From: Anderseniella sp963698275
Lineage (GTDB): Bacteria > Pseudomonadota > Alphaproteobacteria > Rhizobiales > Aestuariivirgaceae
Direction of reading: 5' to 3'
DNA: 64,000 nucleotides
Assembly: GCA_963698275.1 (NCBI GenBank)
Contig: CAVOQE010000005.1
Span: 62,001-126,000 of the forward strand
Both the position numbers and the translations under genes were made by a program. The notes under the pieces are model-generated. The model saw only the letters and a list, made by a program, of their open reading frames with translations. It did not search any database and was not told where the DNA came from. Shown piece by piece: positions 50,461 to 59,109 of this stretch; the first letter of the stretch is position 1; every line of letters starts with the position of its first letter.

Positions 50461-52374
50461 ATGGATATCGGACTGACAACACTGCTGGAAAAAGACATCG
50501 CCAAACATATCCCCACGGTGCAGGCCATGCTGGAACGCAGCGCAGTAATTGTGAGCGATGCGGATAACAAGTCTGCAACCGAACTGGCCGGTACGCGCCG
50601 CAGGTTTGTCTCCACGGTATCGGGAGGTGACCGCCGCAAGACAGCGGAAGTCCGCATTCTGGAAACCATTTCCGCTATCACGCCGGACGACACCATGATG
50701 TCGCCGGCCCAGCATTCGCTGGCTTACCGGTTGCGCCGCGCCATGGCCGTGGGCCTGGCGGTCGGTGATGTGTTTGCCCAACATACCGAGCTTGAGACAC
50801 TTGCTGCCGACAACCGCTCGTCGCCACTGTCGGGTGATCGCGCCACGCAGTTTCACAAGCTGATGGCAGCGTCGGCCTTCGTGTCGCTGTTCTGTGTCGC
50901 CAATTACCTGAACCAGACCCTCGATGCCCAGGACAACAGTACGGCGTCTGTTGCAGAGCCGAACCCTGATCTGGACACGGTGCATGAAGCCTACAAGGCA
51001 TTTTTACACGGTCTGGACAAATCGATTGCCGGGTCACCGGACGATGCCCAGTTACTGGCCCGGGCCCGGGAGTTTGCCCGCCTGACAAGTGATGCGCTGT
51101 TGTCGCGTCAGCGCCGGTTTGCTGAACTGGCTGCCTTTGAGGCCATGCACATCCGCCTCGATGCCGACAATTTTGAACTGAACGGGCTCGATGCCTCGCG
51201 TGGCGGCAAGCGCAAGCCGCTGGTCATGACGTTCAAAATGCCCAATGAAGTCGTCGGCAATCACATCGCCAAGTATCAGGCCATGAAGCTGGCAAAGATG
51301 CTGGTGGCCTATGACTTTGACCGGCAGCTCAATCCGTTTGTAGAACTGGGCGGTTTCCTGTTTACCTTCATCGGTGACGGTAATCCCGGTACCGGCAAGA
51401 CGACCCTGATCCAGATGATCGCCGGTCTGATCAACAGCTATTGCGAGGTTGCCGGCTACACGTTTCATTATGAAAATTTCGGTGTCGACCAGATCAGTTC
51501 CTACCAGGGCAAGTCCGGGCAGAACTGCCGCCAGTTCATCGACAATGTCATGGATCCCAGGGTGATCGGCTTCGGCACGGTTGATGACATTGACCAGGTG
51601 GCGGCAAAGCGCAGCGATGACCGGGCCTCTTCCGGCCAGCAGGAAATCACTGCGGTACTGATGGAAAGCCTGTCCGGCGCCGGAACAGTGGTGCGCGGAA
51701 ACTGCTCCATCGGCATGTTCTCCAACTATCCGGAAAATGTCGACGACGCGCTTCGCCAGCGCGCCGGTGCCCGCTGGCTGGTCGACGGTCCGCAGACCGT
51801 GGACGACTATATCGACATCTTCGCCCTGCTCATCGGCAAGGATCACAAGATCAGTCTCGGCAAGCACGACCTGTATGCCGCCCAGGAGATCAAGAAGGCC
51901 GTCTCTGCCGCCTACGAAGACCACAATGATCCAAAGGAAGCGGGTCTGGTGAAGGTGAGCGAGCAGTTCGCGAAGAACGGCGGCAAGCTCAAGACCCTGG
52001 CCGATGTGGGTGCCTATCTGCATGCCATCAAGCAGGCCGAACCGCGCTTTACCGGCCGGGCCATCAAGAATATCACCGACGCGGTGAAAATGCGTGCCAT
52101 GGACGTTGATCTGCCGGATGAATGGTTCGAGAAACCGGACGTATTCCTGCATCAGGACTATGATGCCAAGCTCGGCATGATCAACGAGTTGCGCAGCCCG
52201 ATCACCATGGAGATGGTGGTGCAGGAAGTGCACAAATATGCTGACTCCGAGTTCCGCTATACCGACAAATCCGACGACAGCGGTGTTGAGCGCCTGATCC
52301 GTGAACAGCGTGTTCGGGAACGCGCGATACGGGAAATCGATGACCTCAAGGACGCAGGGCAATGGAACGACTGA
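50461..52374 (+). CDS. AAA+ ATPase of the uncharacterised operon
   Basis: A 637-residue protein with an N-terminal helical region of about 290 residues and one AAA+ module. Walker A is GDGNPGTGKT (305-314), Walker B VIGFGTVDDID (368-378), the sensor-1 region contains SNYPENVDD (421-429), and candidate arginine fingers are R432 and R434 (LRQRAGARW). The C-terminal lid and tail (to 637) are highly charged. It is not a close match to ClpX, MoxR or FtsH. Its stop overlaps the start of the next gene by 13 bases. Confidence 0.85.
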   Translation: MDIGLTTLLEKDIAKHIPTVQAMLERSAVIVSDADNKSATELAGTRRRFVSTVSGGDRRKTAEVRILETISAITPDDTMMSPAQHSLAYRLRRAMAVGLAVGDVFAQHTELETLAADNRSSPLSGDRATQFHKLMAASAFVSLFCVANYLNQTLDAQDNSTASVAEPNPDLDTVHEAYKAFLHGLDKSIAGSPDDAQLLARAREFARLTSDALLSRQRRFAELAAFEAMHIRLDADNFELNGLDASRGGKRKPLVMTFKMPNEVVGNHIAKYQAMKLAKMLVAYDFDRQLNPFVELGGFLFTFIGDGNPGTGKTTLIQMIAGLINSYCEVAGYTFHYENFGVDQISSYQGKSGQNCRQFIDNVMDPRVIGFGTVDDIDQVAAKRSDDRASSGQQEITAVLMESLSGAGTVVRGNCSIGMFSNYPENVDDALRQRAGARWLVDGPQTVDDYIDIFALLIGKDHKISLGKHDLYAAQEIKKAVSAAYEDHNDPKEAGLVKVSEQFAKNGGKLKTLADVGAYLHAIKQAEPRFTGRAIKNITDAVKMRAMDVDLPDEWFEKPDVFLHQDYDAKLGMINELRSPITMEMVVQEVHKYADSEFRYTDKSDDSGVERLIREQRVRERAIREIDDLKDAGQWND

Positions 52375-53664
52375 TCGAAAACGCCCTGATCTATGGCTCG
52401 ATGGTGCAGATCGACCAGCCGCATCTGGTCGAGCGCTACAATCAGGCTCTCAGCGCGTTCGGGCTGGCGAACACCAAACGCAATGCCTTCTCGGTCGACG
52501 CCATGGGATTTTCCCCCGAAATTGCGAAAGACCTCAAGAACGATCAGTATCTCGATCCGCTGGGTATCAATCGCCGTTTCATAATCGTCTCGCCCGAACA
52601 GGCGGATATGCCGGTGGTCAATATCAGCTTCTCGTCTACGCCGGACCTGATGCGGGCCTTTTACGTGGAAAACAGCGAGGCGATCCGGAACCTGACCCTG
52701 AAAGATGTGGTGTATGGCGAGATCGAAGATGCCTCCTACCGCGTCGACAACCTTGACGATGTGCTGTCAATCAAGCGGGTCAAATTCAAGCTGCACACCC
52801 ATAACGGGTTGCTGGAAAAGTCGAAGCAGCTCACCGGACTGATTGAAACCTTTGAAGCCGAGGATGATGCCTGGCAGGACGATCAGTTGCTGGGTGATAT
52901 TGTCGACCTGGCCCGGGCGTGTGGTGATATCCGCTACAACCAGATCGCGCCGCAACACATGCAGTTCGACGCCAGATCTTTCTGGACCCGGCATTTTGAC
53001 GGTATCTATGTATTCCACGATGAAGATGACCGTGTCGTGGTGATTGGCGATCCGAAACAGGTGCAGGCCGAAGGAGCGCGTCGCCCGCAAGACCGCTTCA
53101 TCGCCATGACCGGCCATGACGGCCGTTCTCGATTATCTGACAGAGACCGGCCGGGTTGAGCCATTGAACCTGGAGTGGTTCGGTCAGTCCGGCATCATGG
53201 ATATCCGGTTCGGAATTTACTGTCGGCTGCAAATGAGCCTGCAGGACGCAAAACTGGACCCGTCCGCCATCACCGATGTCCAGATGCACAACTGGGTGCA
53301 CAAGAACCTGAGCCGGTTGAAGAAGTCAAAAATCTTCCGGCAGTTGCATGAACTGCAACGGGTGGTGCTCAACGGCAGCCAGCCCGACACTGCAAGTTTC
53401 GACGCGGAAATGACGCTGATGTCGGTGCGGGCCAATCCGGATCACGATGACTGGCTGCTGGTGAACCGGTTCCTGAGCGAGTTTGTGCCCTATGATTTTC
53501 TGACCCGGTTCATCGTCAACAAGCAGGCTTTTTACAGGGACTATGAAACGTTCAGTGACACCCACCGCGAATATGCGGTACGGCTGATAACGGCAGTGTA
53601 CTTTCCTGACAAACAGGAATTGTGGAGTGCCCTATTTGAAGAATGGAGGCTAGGCGATGCTTGA
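52362..53664 (+). pseudogene. DUF6638-like protein, frameshifted at about 53120
   Basis: Two overlapping frames read as one protein of about 433 residues. The first starts MERLIENALIYGSMVQIDQP, has SFWTRHFDGIYVFHDEDDRV, and loses sense after QDRFIAMTGHD. The second carries on with AVLDYLTETGRVEPLNLEWF to the end FEEWRLGDA. One surplus base in GACGGCCGTT would restore a continuous frame. The family looks like DUF6638. It could be a real lesion, a sequence error, or two overlapping genes with the second starting at ATG 53116; the lack of any family start at that ATG argues against two genes. Confidence 0.65.
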
Positions 53665-54793
53665 TCCGATCCTGGAGTGGATATCCCGCATGTTCGGCAT
53701 GTTCAAGGCCTGGCTCGCAGCGCTGGGACGCGCGATTACGGCGCCGTTCAGGGCGCTCTACAGGTTTTTTCAGAGATCGGGATGGATCATTCGCGGCGTC
53801 CTCTTGCTGGCGATCGTGCCATTCGTTTTCGGATATCTGCACTTCGCCTGGCATACATTGTGGATTCGCGACTACAACCTTGATTACGCGGACAATCTCA
53901 GAATAACAGACCTGACCGGCGTTGCCGACGAACAGGTTGCCGTTGAGGGTGGCCAGAGCAGCACCAAGACCTGCGGCCGTTCCAATATCGTTACGGTGAC
54001 GGCCGACCTGATTGATTTCAATGTCAATCGCAATGACTGGATTTCCAGTCATCCGCTGTTCAAGGCCGGTATCTTCTGGGCGTTGACCTGGGATCAGACC
54101 TGGTTCTTCGACAACAAGGCAGCTTTCCAGCGTGGCGTGCACCAGGCGGCAAGCCGCACTGCAATTGAACTGGCTGACTCGCTGGGACGGACCCGGGGCA
54201 CCTCGGAAATTGACAAGGATCTCCAGATCGCCAAGGGCAACATTCAGTTCGACCAGTTCACCTGGTACTTCAATGTGTTTGACACGCAGCCGTTTGGTCC
54301 CACCACACGCACGCCGACCTACTACCGCAACGCGCAGAAATCACTGCAGCGATACAATGAGCGGCTGGCCAATTGCAGTGCCACCTATGATGCGCGCGCC
54401 GACAACCTGATCCAGTTTCTCGACCGTATAGCCAAGGACATCGGCTCTACGTCAGCCTCGATCAAGGACCGTTCCGAGCAGTATAATTCCGGTTGGTTCG
54501 ACACCCGTGCCGATGACATTTTCTGGTATTCGAAAGGCCAGCTCTATGCCTATTACGGTATCCTGCGTGCAACCCGGGCAGACTTTGCCGGTGTGGTCAA
54601 GTCACGTCGCCTGGATGATATATGGCAGCGTATGGACGAGCAGTTGCGCAGCGCCATCGAGCTTGATCCGCTGGTCGTTTCGAACGGCAAGGAAGACGGC
54701 TTGATCATGCCCACCCATCTCACCACCATCGGATTTTACATCCTGAGGGTGCGGGCAAACCTGGTCGAGATCAGGTCAATCCTGGACCGATGA
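53657..54793 (+). CDS. DUF2333 family inner-membrane protein
   Basis: A 378-residue protein with an N-terminal amphipathic segment and one membrane helix (about 43-62, GWIIRGVLLLAIVPFVFGYL), followed by a large periplasmic domain. The stretches HPLFKAGIFWALTWDQTWFFDNKAAFQRGVHQAASRTAIEL and DDIFWYSKGQLYAYYGILRA match DUF2333 proteins, whose role is unknown. It overlaps the preceding gene by eight bases and closes the operon, giving the ATPase set an envelope anchor. Confidence 0.85.
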   Translation: MLDPILEWISRMFGMFKAWLAALGRAITAPFRALYRFFQRSGWIIRGVLLLAIVPFVFGYLHFAWHTLWIRDYNLDYADNLRITDLTGVADEQVAVEGGQSSTKTCGRSNIVTVTADLIDFNVNRNDWISSHPLFKAGIFWALTWDQTWFFDNKAAFQRGVHQAASRTAIELADSLGRTRGTSEIDKDLQIAKGNIQFDQFTWYFNVFDTQPFGPTTRTPTYYRNAQKSLQRYNERLANCSATYDARADNLIQFLDRIAKDIGSTSASIKDRSEQYNSGWFDTRADDIFWYSKGQLYAYYGILRATRADFAGVVKSRRLDDIWQRMDEQLRSAIELDPLVVSNGKEDGLIMPTHLTTIGFYILRVRANLVEIRSILDR

Positions 54794-54827
54794 TCTCCGG
54801 TACAGCCTGAGGGAAGGTAGCCGGGCA

Positions 54828-54880
54828 GGTCTGCATCAAGATGAAGCAGACCCGGACCGCTTGTAAACGGTCCCTGTTTC
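54828..54880 (+). terminator. Double hairpin after the AAA+ operon
   Basis: GGTCTGC/GCAGACC (54828-54852) is followed directly by GGACCG/CGGTCC (54854-54873) and then CTGTTTCC. It lies 35 bases after the DUF2333 stop. It is a likely end of the operon transcript, although the T-tract is short. Confidence 0.45.
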
Positions 54881-54895
54881 CACTACGTTTCTGTT

Positions 54896-55324
54896 GTGAC
54901 AGAAACAACAGAAACAAAACCAGGCGAAGTTTGCCGGATCTGGCTTTTTGACGGCGTCTGTGTGCTGTGCAACGGTGCAGTCCAATACACGCTGAAACAC
55001 GAAACAGAACCGCTCATCCGGTTCGTTTCGATCCAGTCGGTGGAAGGACGTCAGCTGGCAGTGCAACATGGTCTTGATCCAGACGATGCGCAGAGCTTTC
55101 TGTTTGTCGAAAACGGTAAAGCGCTGTCCAGATCAGACGGCGTGATCGCGCTGGCGCGCCATCTCGATGGCCCGGCCCGCCTGATCTCCCTGTGCCGCTT
55201 CCTGCCGAAGTCGTTACGCGATTTCGCCTATGACCGGATTGCCCGCAACCGTTATCGCCTGTTCGGCCGCAAGCCTGAATGCCTGATCCCTGATGCCGGC
55301 ATCAGGCATCGTTTCGTGCTCTAG
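54896..55324 (+). CDS. Thiol-disulfide oxidoreductase, DCC family (DUF393)
   Basis: A 142-residue thioredoxin-fold protein with the defining DGVCVLCNG motif (Asp19, Cys22, Cys25). The family tail PKSLRDFAYDRIARNRYRLFGR is followed by a short Cys-containing end. The start is a GTG at 54896; no ATG fits. DCC proteins are predicted disulfide oxidoreductases with no assigned substrate. The next gene starts eight bases after its stop, so the two are one operon. Confidence 0.9.
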   Translation: MTETTETKPGEVCRIWLFDGVCVLCNGAVQYTLKHETEPLIRFVSIQSVEGRQLAVQHGLDPDDAQSFLFVENGKALSRSDGVIALARHLDGPARLISLCRFLPKSLRDFAYDRIARNRYRLFGRKPECLIPDAGIRHRFVL

Positions 55325-55332
55325 GATTTGTC

Positions 55333-57078
55333 ATGAACCGGCGTGTGCTGCTTATCGGGGGAACCGGGGTTTTTGGCGAGCGCCTGGCGCAGCACCTGTG
55401 CCCGTTGGGCGGTATCGATCTCATCGTCACGTCGAGGAATGAACTGAAAGCAAGACAGCTGGCGGCCAGGCTTGTGCAGGCTCACCCCTTTGCATCGGTT
55501 TCGGCAATCCAGCTGGATCACCGGCACAATCTGGAGTCCCGGCTGCACGAGGTGAAACCGTTCATTGTCATTGACTGTTCAGGCCCGTTTCAGAGCGCTG
55601 ACTACGCGGTGGCTGAAACGGTGCTGGCGGCAGGCGTTCACATCATCGACCTGGCAGATGCGCGCGGTTATCTCAAAGGCTATGCCGGCGCCCTCGACGA
55701 GATTGCTAAACAGCGTGGCAGCGTTGGTCTTGCCGGAGCAAGTTCCACACCTGCGCTGTCGGCTTCGGCTGTTCGTGCCTTGAGCAGGGGCTGGCAGCGG
55801 GTCGACAGCATCGATATCTGCATAACACCGGGCGGCAAAAGCGAGGTAGGCAGGGCGGTGATCTCGGCCATCATGAGTTATGCCGGACGCGAAATCCCGG
55901 TCTGGCGAGAGGGCCGGCTGTCGCAAGCCCACGGGTGGCTGGGATCGCGCTCCGTCATCATGCCGGAACTCGGCAAGCGCCGTGTCGCACCGGTCGAGAC
56001 ACTGGATGCGGAACTGTTGGGTCCACGCCACACGGTCACCTCCCGCGTCCGGTTTGCTGCCGGGCTGGAGTCACGGCTGGAACAATACGGAATGCAGCTT
56101 GTTGCCAGGCTTGTCAAAGCGGGTCTGCTTCGGCGACCGGCAGGTCTCATTCCGCTGCTGCTGGGAGTGCGAAATCTGACCCGCCTGACGACATCGGATC
56201 GCGGCGGGATGAGTGTGGAAATCAAGGGGCTTGACGGGCAGGGCAAGTTTGCAAAAGCCTGTTACTCGCTGGTGGCGAAGCAGGGCCATGGTCCCAATGT
56301 GCCGGTTCTCCCGGCAGCGGCAGCGGTCAGGGCTGTGTTGCGCGGACGCATTGAACCGGGGGCGCAGCTGGCAGAGCGGGCCTTGTCGCTGCCTGAGATC
56401 GAAGCCGAGATGGCGCCTTATTCAATCGAAACCGAAACCCGGCATGTTTCGTTTGGCACAGGTATTTTCGAGGAAAATCTGGGGCGCGAAGCCTTCGAAA
56501 TGATGCCGGCGGCATTGCGGGCCCTGCACGGTCACGCCGGTGTGCCGGTGTGGTCCGGCCGCTCGCAAGTCAAGGCAGCCGGATGGTTTTTGCCGCGGCT
56601 GCTGGCAAAGCTGTTCGGGTTTCCCGCAAGTGGCAGCGAAATTCCGGTCACTGTCACCGTGGATCGCGACGTTAGCGAAGATGGAAGCATTCGGGAAACG
56701 TGGGTCAGAAATTTCTCCGGCCAGCGATTTTCGTCCGTTTTGAGCCATCATGAAGATGGAACATTCCGGGAAACCCTTGGCCTGTTCTCATTCCAGCTTG
56801 GTCTTGCTGCGGATCGCGAAAGCCTGGTGATGCCGGTGACCGGATGGAAACTCGGGGCGCTGCCGCTGCCCCGGTTCCTGGCGCCCCGGTCGCGGACGCG
56901 CGAGTATCAAGATGAGCAGGGACGATTTTGTTTCGACGTTGAACTGACGCTTCCCGTGTTGGGGCTGTTCGCCCACTACAGGGGATGGTTGATGCCCGGG
57001 ATATCTGCTCCGGCAGCGGTCGTTGCAACACCTCGCAACATGGCCGCTCAATGCAGCAGCCCGAAATCAGACACCTGA
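55333..57078 (+). CDS. Saccharopine dehydrogenase-like domain fused to DUF4166
   Basis: A 581-residue two-domain protein. Residues 1-360 are a Rossmann-type saccharopine dehydrogenase-like module (VLLIGGTGVFGERLAQHL, FIVIDCSGPFQSADYAVAE, GLAGASSTPALSASAVRAL). Residues about 400-560 are DUF4166 (MMPAALRALHGHAGVPVWSG, then TWVRNFSGQRFSSVL, ending FAHYRGWLMPG). The combination occurs in bacteria next to DCC proteins. The reaction is unknown; an NAD(P)-linked reduction of a membrane-associated substrate is a guess. Eight bases separate it from the DCC gene. Confidence 0.85.
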   Translation: MNRRVLLIGGTGVFGERLAQHLCPLGGIDLIVTSRNELKARQLAARLVQAHPFASVSAIQLDHRHNLESRLHEVKPFIVIDCSGPFQSADYAVAETVLAAGVHIIDLADARGYLKGYAGALDEIAKQRGSVGLAGASSTPALSASAVRALSRGWQRVDSIDICITPGGKSEVGRAVISAIMSYAGREIPVWREGRLSQAHGWLGSRSVIMPELGKRRVAPVETLDAELLGPRHTVTSRVRFAAGLESRLEQYGMQLVARLVKAGLLRRPAGLIPLLLGVRNLTRLTTSDRGGMSVEIKGLDGQGKFAKACYSLVAKQGHGPNVPVLPAAAAVRAVLRGRIEPGAQLAERALSLPEIEAEMAPYSIETETRHVSFGTGIFEENLGREAFEMMPAALRALHGHAGVPVWSGRSQVKAAGWFLPRLLAKLFGFPASGSEIPVTVTVDRDVSEDGSIRETWVRNFSGQRFSSVLSHHEDGTFRETLGLFSFQLGLAADRESLVMPVTGWKLGALPLPRFLAPRSRTREYQDEQGRFCFDVELTLPVLGLFAHYRGWLMPGISAPAAVVATPRNMAAQCSSPKSDT

Positions 57079-57092
57079 GATCGGGCCCCTGG

Positions 57093-57674
57093 TCACTCCG
57101 CAGGTGCAGTTGCCGGTCTGGCAATGATTCTGTCCGGCAGCAGGAATGCCGTCACGATCAATACAGCACCCACCACAATGCCGATGAGATCACCGGATAC
57201 GCTTGGTAAAAGCGAATCGTATCCGGCGCCGGGAACAGCACCCAGTGTCAACGCCTTGCCGGAAACGATGCCGGCGCTTTTCCACATCGGATATGTGACC
57301 ATGTAGGCTGCCGCCCCGACCAGCCCGCCCGCGGCATAGACCAGCGCATCACGACGCCCGGATGCTGCTGCGGCCAGGCCTGTGCCCGGGCAATAACCGG
57401 ATGCACCCCAGCCGGCACCAAGCAGCAGGCCACCGATCAGTACGCCGGTGTAAGCTGACTTCACCGACATATGCCCAACGTCCACCAGCCCTGTCATTTG
57501 ACCGCCAAACATCAGAACAGAGCCGACACCAATGGCGAGCAGGATGGCTTTTGCCAGATGCAGATTGGTCAGGTTGAGCATCTTGCCGATATAGTTCGGG
57601 TTGGTCGCGCCAACCCTGTCGAGCACCGCACCGAATGCAGCGCCAATAACAAGTGCGAGAATAATTTCGCTCAT
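57093..57674 (-). CDS. YeeE/YedE family membrane protein (sulfur transport)
   Basis: A 193-residue membrane protein with about five helices. It has the YeeE/YedE signature GGLLLGAGWGASGYCPGTGLAAAASGRRD, whose cysteine matches the Cys that relays sulfur in thiosulfate-transporting YeeE. It is the second of two YeeE-type half proteins; the pair together equals the size of full-length YeeE. The start ATG is preceded by GAAGGAGACC and lies three bases after the stop of its partner. Confidence 0.9.
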   Translation of the reverse strand: MSEIILALVIGAAFGAVLDRVGATNPNYIGKMLNLTNLHLAKAILLAIGVGSVLMFGGQMTGLVDVGHMSVKSAYTGVLIGGLLLGAGWGASGYCPGTGLAAAASGRRDALVYAAGGLVGAAAYMVTYPMWKSAGIVSGKALTLGAVPGAGYDSLLPSVSGDLIGIVVGAVLIVTAFLLPDRIIARPATAPAE

Positions 57675-57677
57675 GGT

Positions 57678-58232
57678 CTAGGTCTCCTTCCTGAACATCA
57701 AAAGAGCGGTGGGCACGGCTGCAGCAAAGGCACCGGCTGCAAATATGTAGCCCGAGATTGCCGTCTGCATCATGCCCGACATCATGTGCCCGGACGTGCA
57801 GCCACCGGCAAGCCGGGCGCCATACAGCACGACAAATCCGCTTGCGAAAGCCACGATGAACCGCTTTGCGGTACTGTCACCATAATTGGCGCGCCAGATG
57901 GCAGGCATGTTTTTCTCACCGGCAGGAACGCCCTTGCGCAGAAAAGATGAAGCGAATGCACCCAGCATCATCGCCAGAACGAATATGAACGAGTAGTTCA
58001 TCGGATTGGCAACGGACTTGGCATACTTGCCGCCCGACTTTGCCAGATAGGCGTTGCTGGATGTGTATGCACCGTCAGCTTCTTGCGTGACCACTTCGGG
58101 CGTGACTGCATCCCACAAGATGCCGTCAAGGATCACGAATTGGGTGGATACCCCGATGGGTTTGACCAGAAGCACGGCGGCGAAGAACACAAGTCCCAGC
58201 GCCAGGCCTCCCAGTTTCCAGTTCAGTATCAT
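57678..58232 (-). CDS. YeeE/YedE family membrane protein (sulfur transport)
   Basis: A 184-residue membrane protein and partner of the following gene. Membrane helices flank the sulfur-relay signature YGARLAGGCTSGHMMSGMMQTAISG with its conserved Cys. A periplasmic loop (about 35-80) carries TPEVVTQEADGAYTSSNAYL. Start at 58232 follows AGGAGG at ideal spacing. With the DsrE protein upstream, it suggests import and handling of thiosulfate or persulfide sulfur. Confidence 0.9.
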   Translation of the reverse strand: MILNWKLGGLALGLVFFAAVLLVKPIGVSTQFVILDGILWDAVTPEVVTQEADGAYTSSNAYLAKSGGKYAKSVANPMNYSFIFVLAMMLGAFASSFLRKGVPAGEKNMPAIWRANYGDSTAKRFIVAFASGFVVLYGARLAGGCTSGHMMSGMMQTAISGYIFAAGAFAAAVPTALLMFRKET

Positions 58233-58301
58233 TTGAACCTCCTTCACAATATGGCGGGCAAACTGCCCCGCCTGCTGATTTCAAGTTTCCAGGCCGGTCC
58301 G

Positions 58302-58763
58302 CTACCAGGCCAGCGTCGTCACGTCGGGATCAAACAGAATGCTTTCGACCCTCGGCCAGGTGCCCATCTCGACACCGTCGATATAGTCTGCAGCACCCAG
58401 TCCGGCAGCTTTTGAACAAGCGCTGCACATGATTACGGTGCCGCCATCAGCCATGAAGCTCTTCAGCATGTCCTGAATTGACTTGCCGTTTTCGCGCATC
58501 AGTCCATGCACATGCGATGGGCGTTTTTTGTCAGCCAGGTAAACGGCACGGACGTTGAGCCAGATGGCCACTGGCTTGTGGCCGTTTTTCAACGCCTTTT
58601 GATGCGCAAAGCTGATGGCCTTGGCAGCAGACCATGTGTCATCTGTTGTAAGATTGACGAACAGTCCGCGCGTTTTCACATCCGCGTTTTGAGCACGGGC
58701 GACCGGTATCGCCAGCACCAGAATCGCCAGGGTCACCAGTATCAGTGATTTCAGTTTTTTCAT
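58302..58763 (-). CDS. Periplasmic DsrE family protein
   Basis: A 153-residue protein with a signal peptide (MKKLKSLILVTLAILVLAIP, cleaved near ARAQ) and a DsrE/DsrF-like fold: GLFVNLTTDDTWSAAKAISFA, then GGTVIMCSACSKAAGLG with Cys113 and Cys116. DsrE-type proteins carry sulfur as a persulfide. An exported form upstream of two YeeE proteins suggests that it presents sulfur to them. The start at 58763 is chosen by the signal peptide and GGAGATG. Confidence 0.85.
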   Translation of the reverse strand: MKKLKSLILVTLAILVLAIPVARAQNADVKTRGLFVNLTTDDTWSAAKAISFAHQKALKNGHKPVAIWLNVRAVYLADKKRPSHVHGLMRENGKSIQDMLKSFMADGGTVIMCSACSKAAGLGAADYIDGVEMGTWPRVESILFDPDVTTLAW

Positions 58764-59109
58764 TCGACATCTCCATGTTGGACACCTGTACTTCACGAAC
58801 AGGCAGCGCCTCGGAGAGATAAACAACACATTCAACAATTTGCATATGATATAGATCAAATCAACCAGCTGAAACAATCCGGCAGGTCGGCAAAAGAGGG
58901 TGAAACGCCGGCCTCCCGCACCCGCATCCTGGTGCAAACACCCGCCAAATCATCGATGTGTTGAAATAGGAAAACACACCGAAGCGATACTGCCTCAGCG
59001 GCCCTGACTTAACTTGGTGGTGGAGCCAGGCGTGTGCGAACTCGTCTCTGTTGAGATCTACCCAAAATAACCAATACGGAAACTAATTCCCATGGCAGGG
59101 AGCCATTTT
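58764..59109. other. Intergenic region upstream of the DsrE-YeeE operon
   Basis: Holds the promoter region of the sulfur operon, with the FNR-like box at 58847-58860, and the downstream side of the TauE gene. A weak dyad TGTGTT/AACACA lies near 58956-58976. I see no gene in either strand. Confidence 0.5.
58847..58860 (-). promoter_or_regulatory. FNR/FixK-like box upstream of dsrE-yeeE
   Basis: The minus strand reads TTGAT-CTAT-ATCAT, matching nine of ten positions of TTGAT-N4-ATCAA. It is about 84 bases before the DsrE start codon. An oxygen- or redox-responsive FNR-family activator is a plausible controller of a sulfur-handling operon. The factor itself is not in the window. Confidence 0.45.

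Noticed and set aside
51052..52362. 436-codon antisense open frame
   Set aside because: It is opposite the AAA+ ATPase, whose Walker motifs prove the sense frame. The antisense product has no family features.
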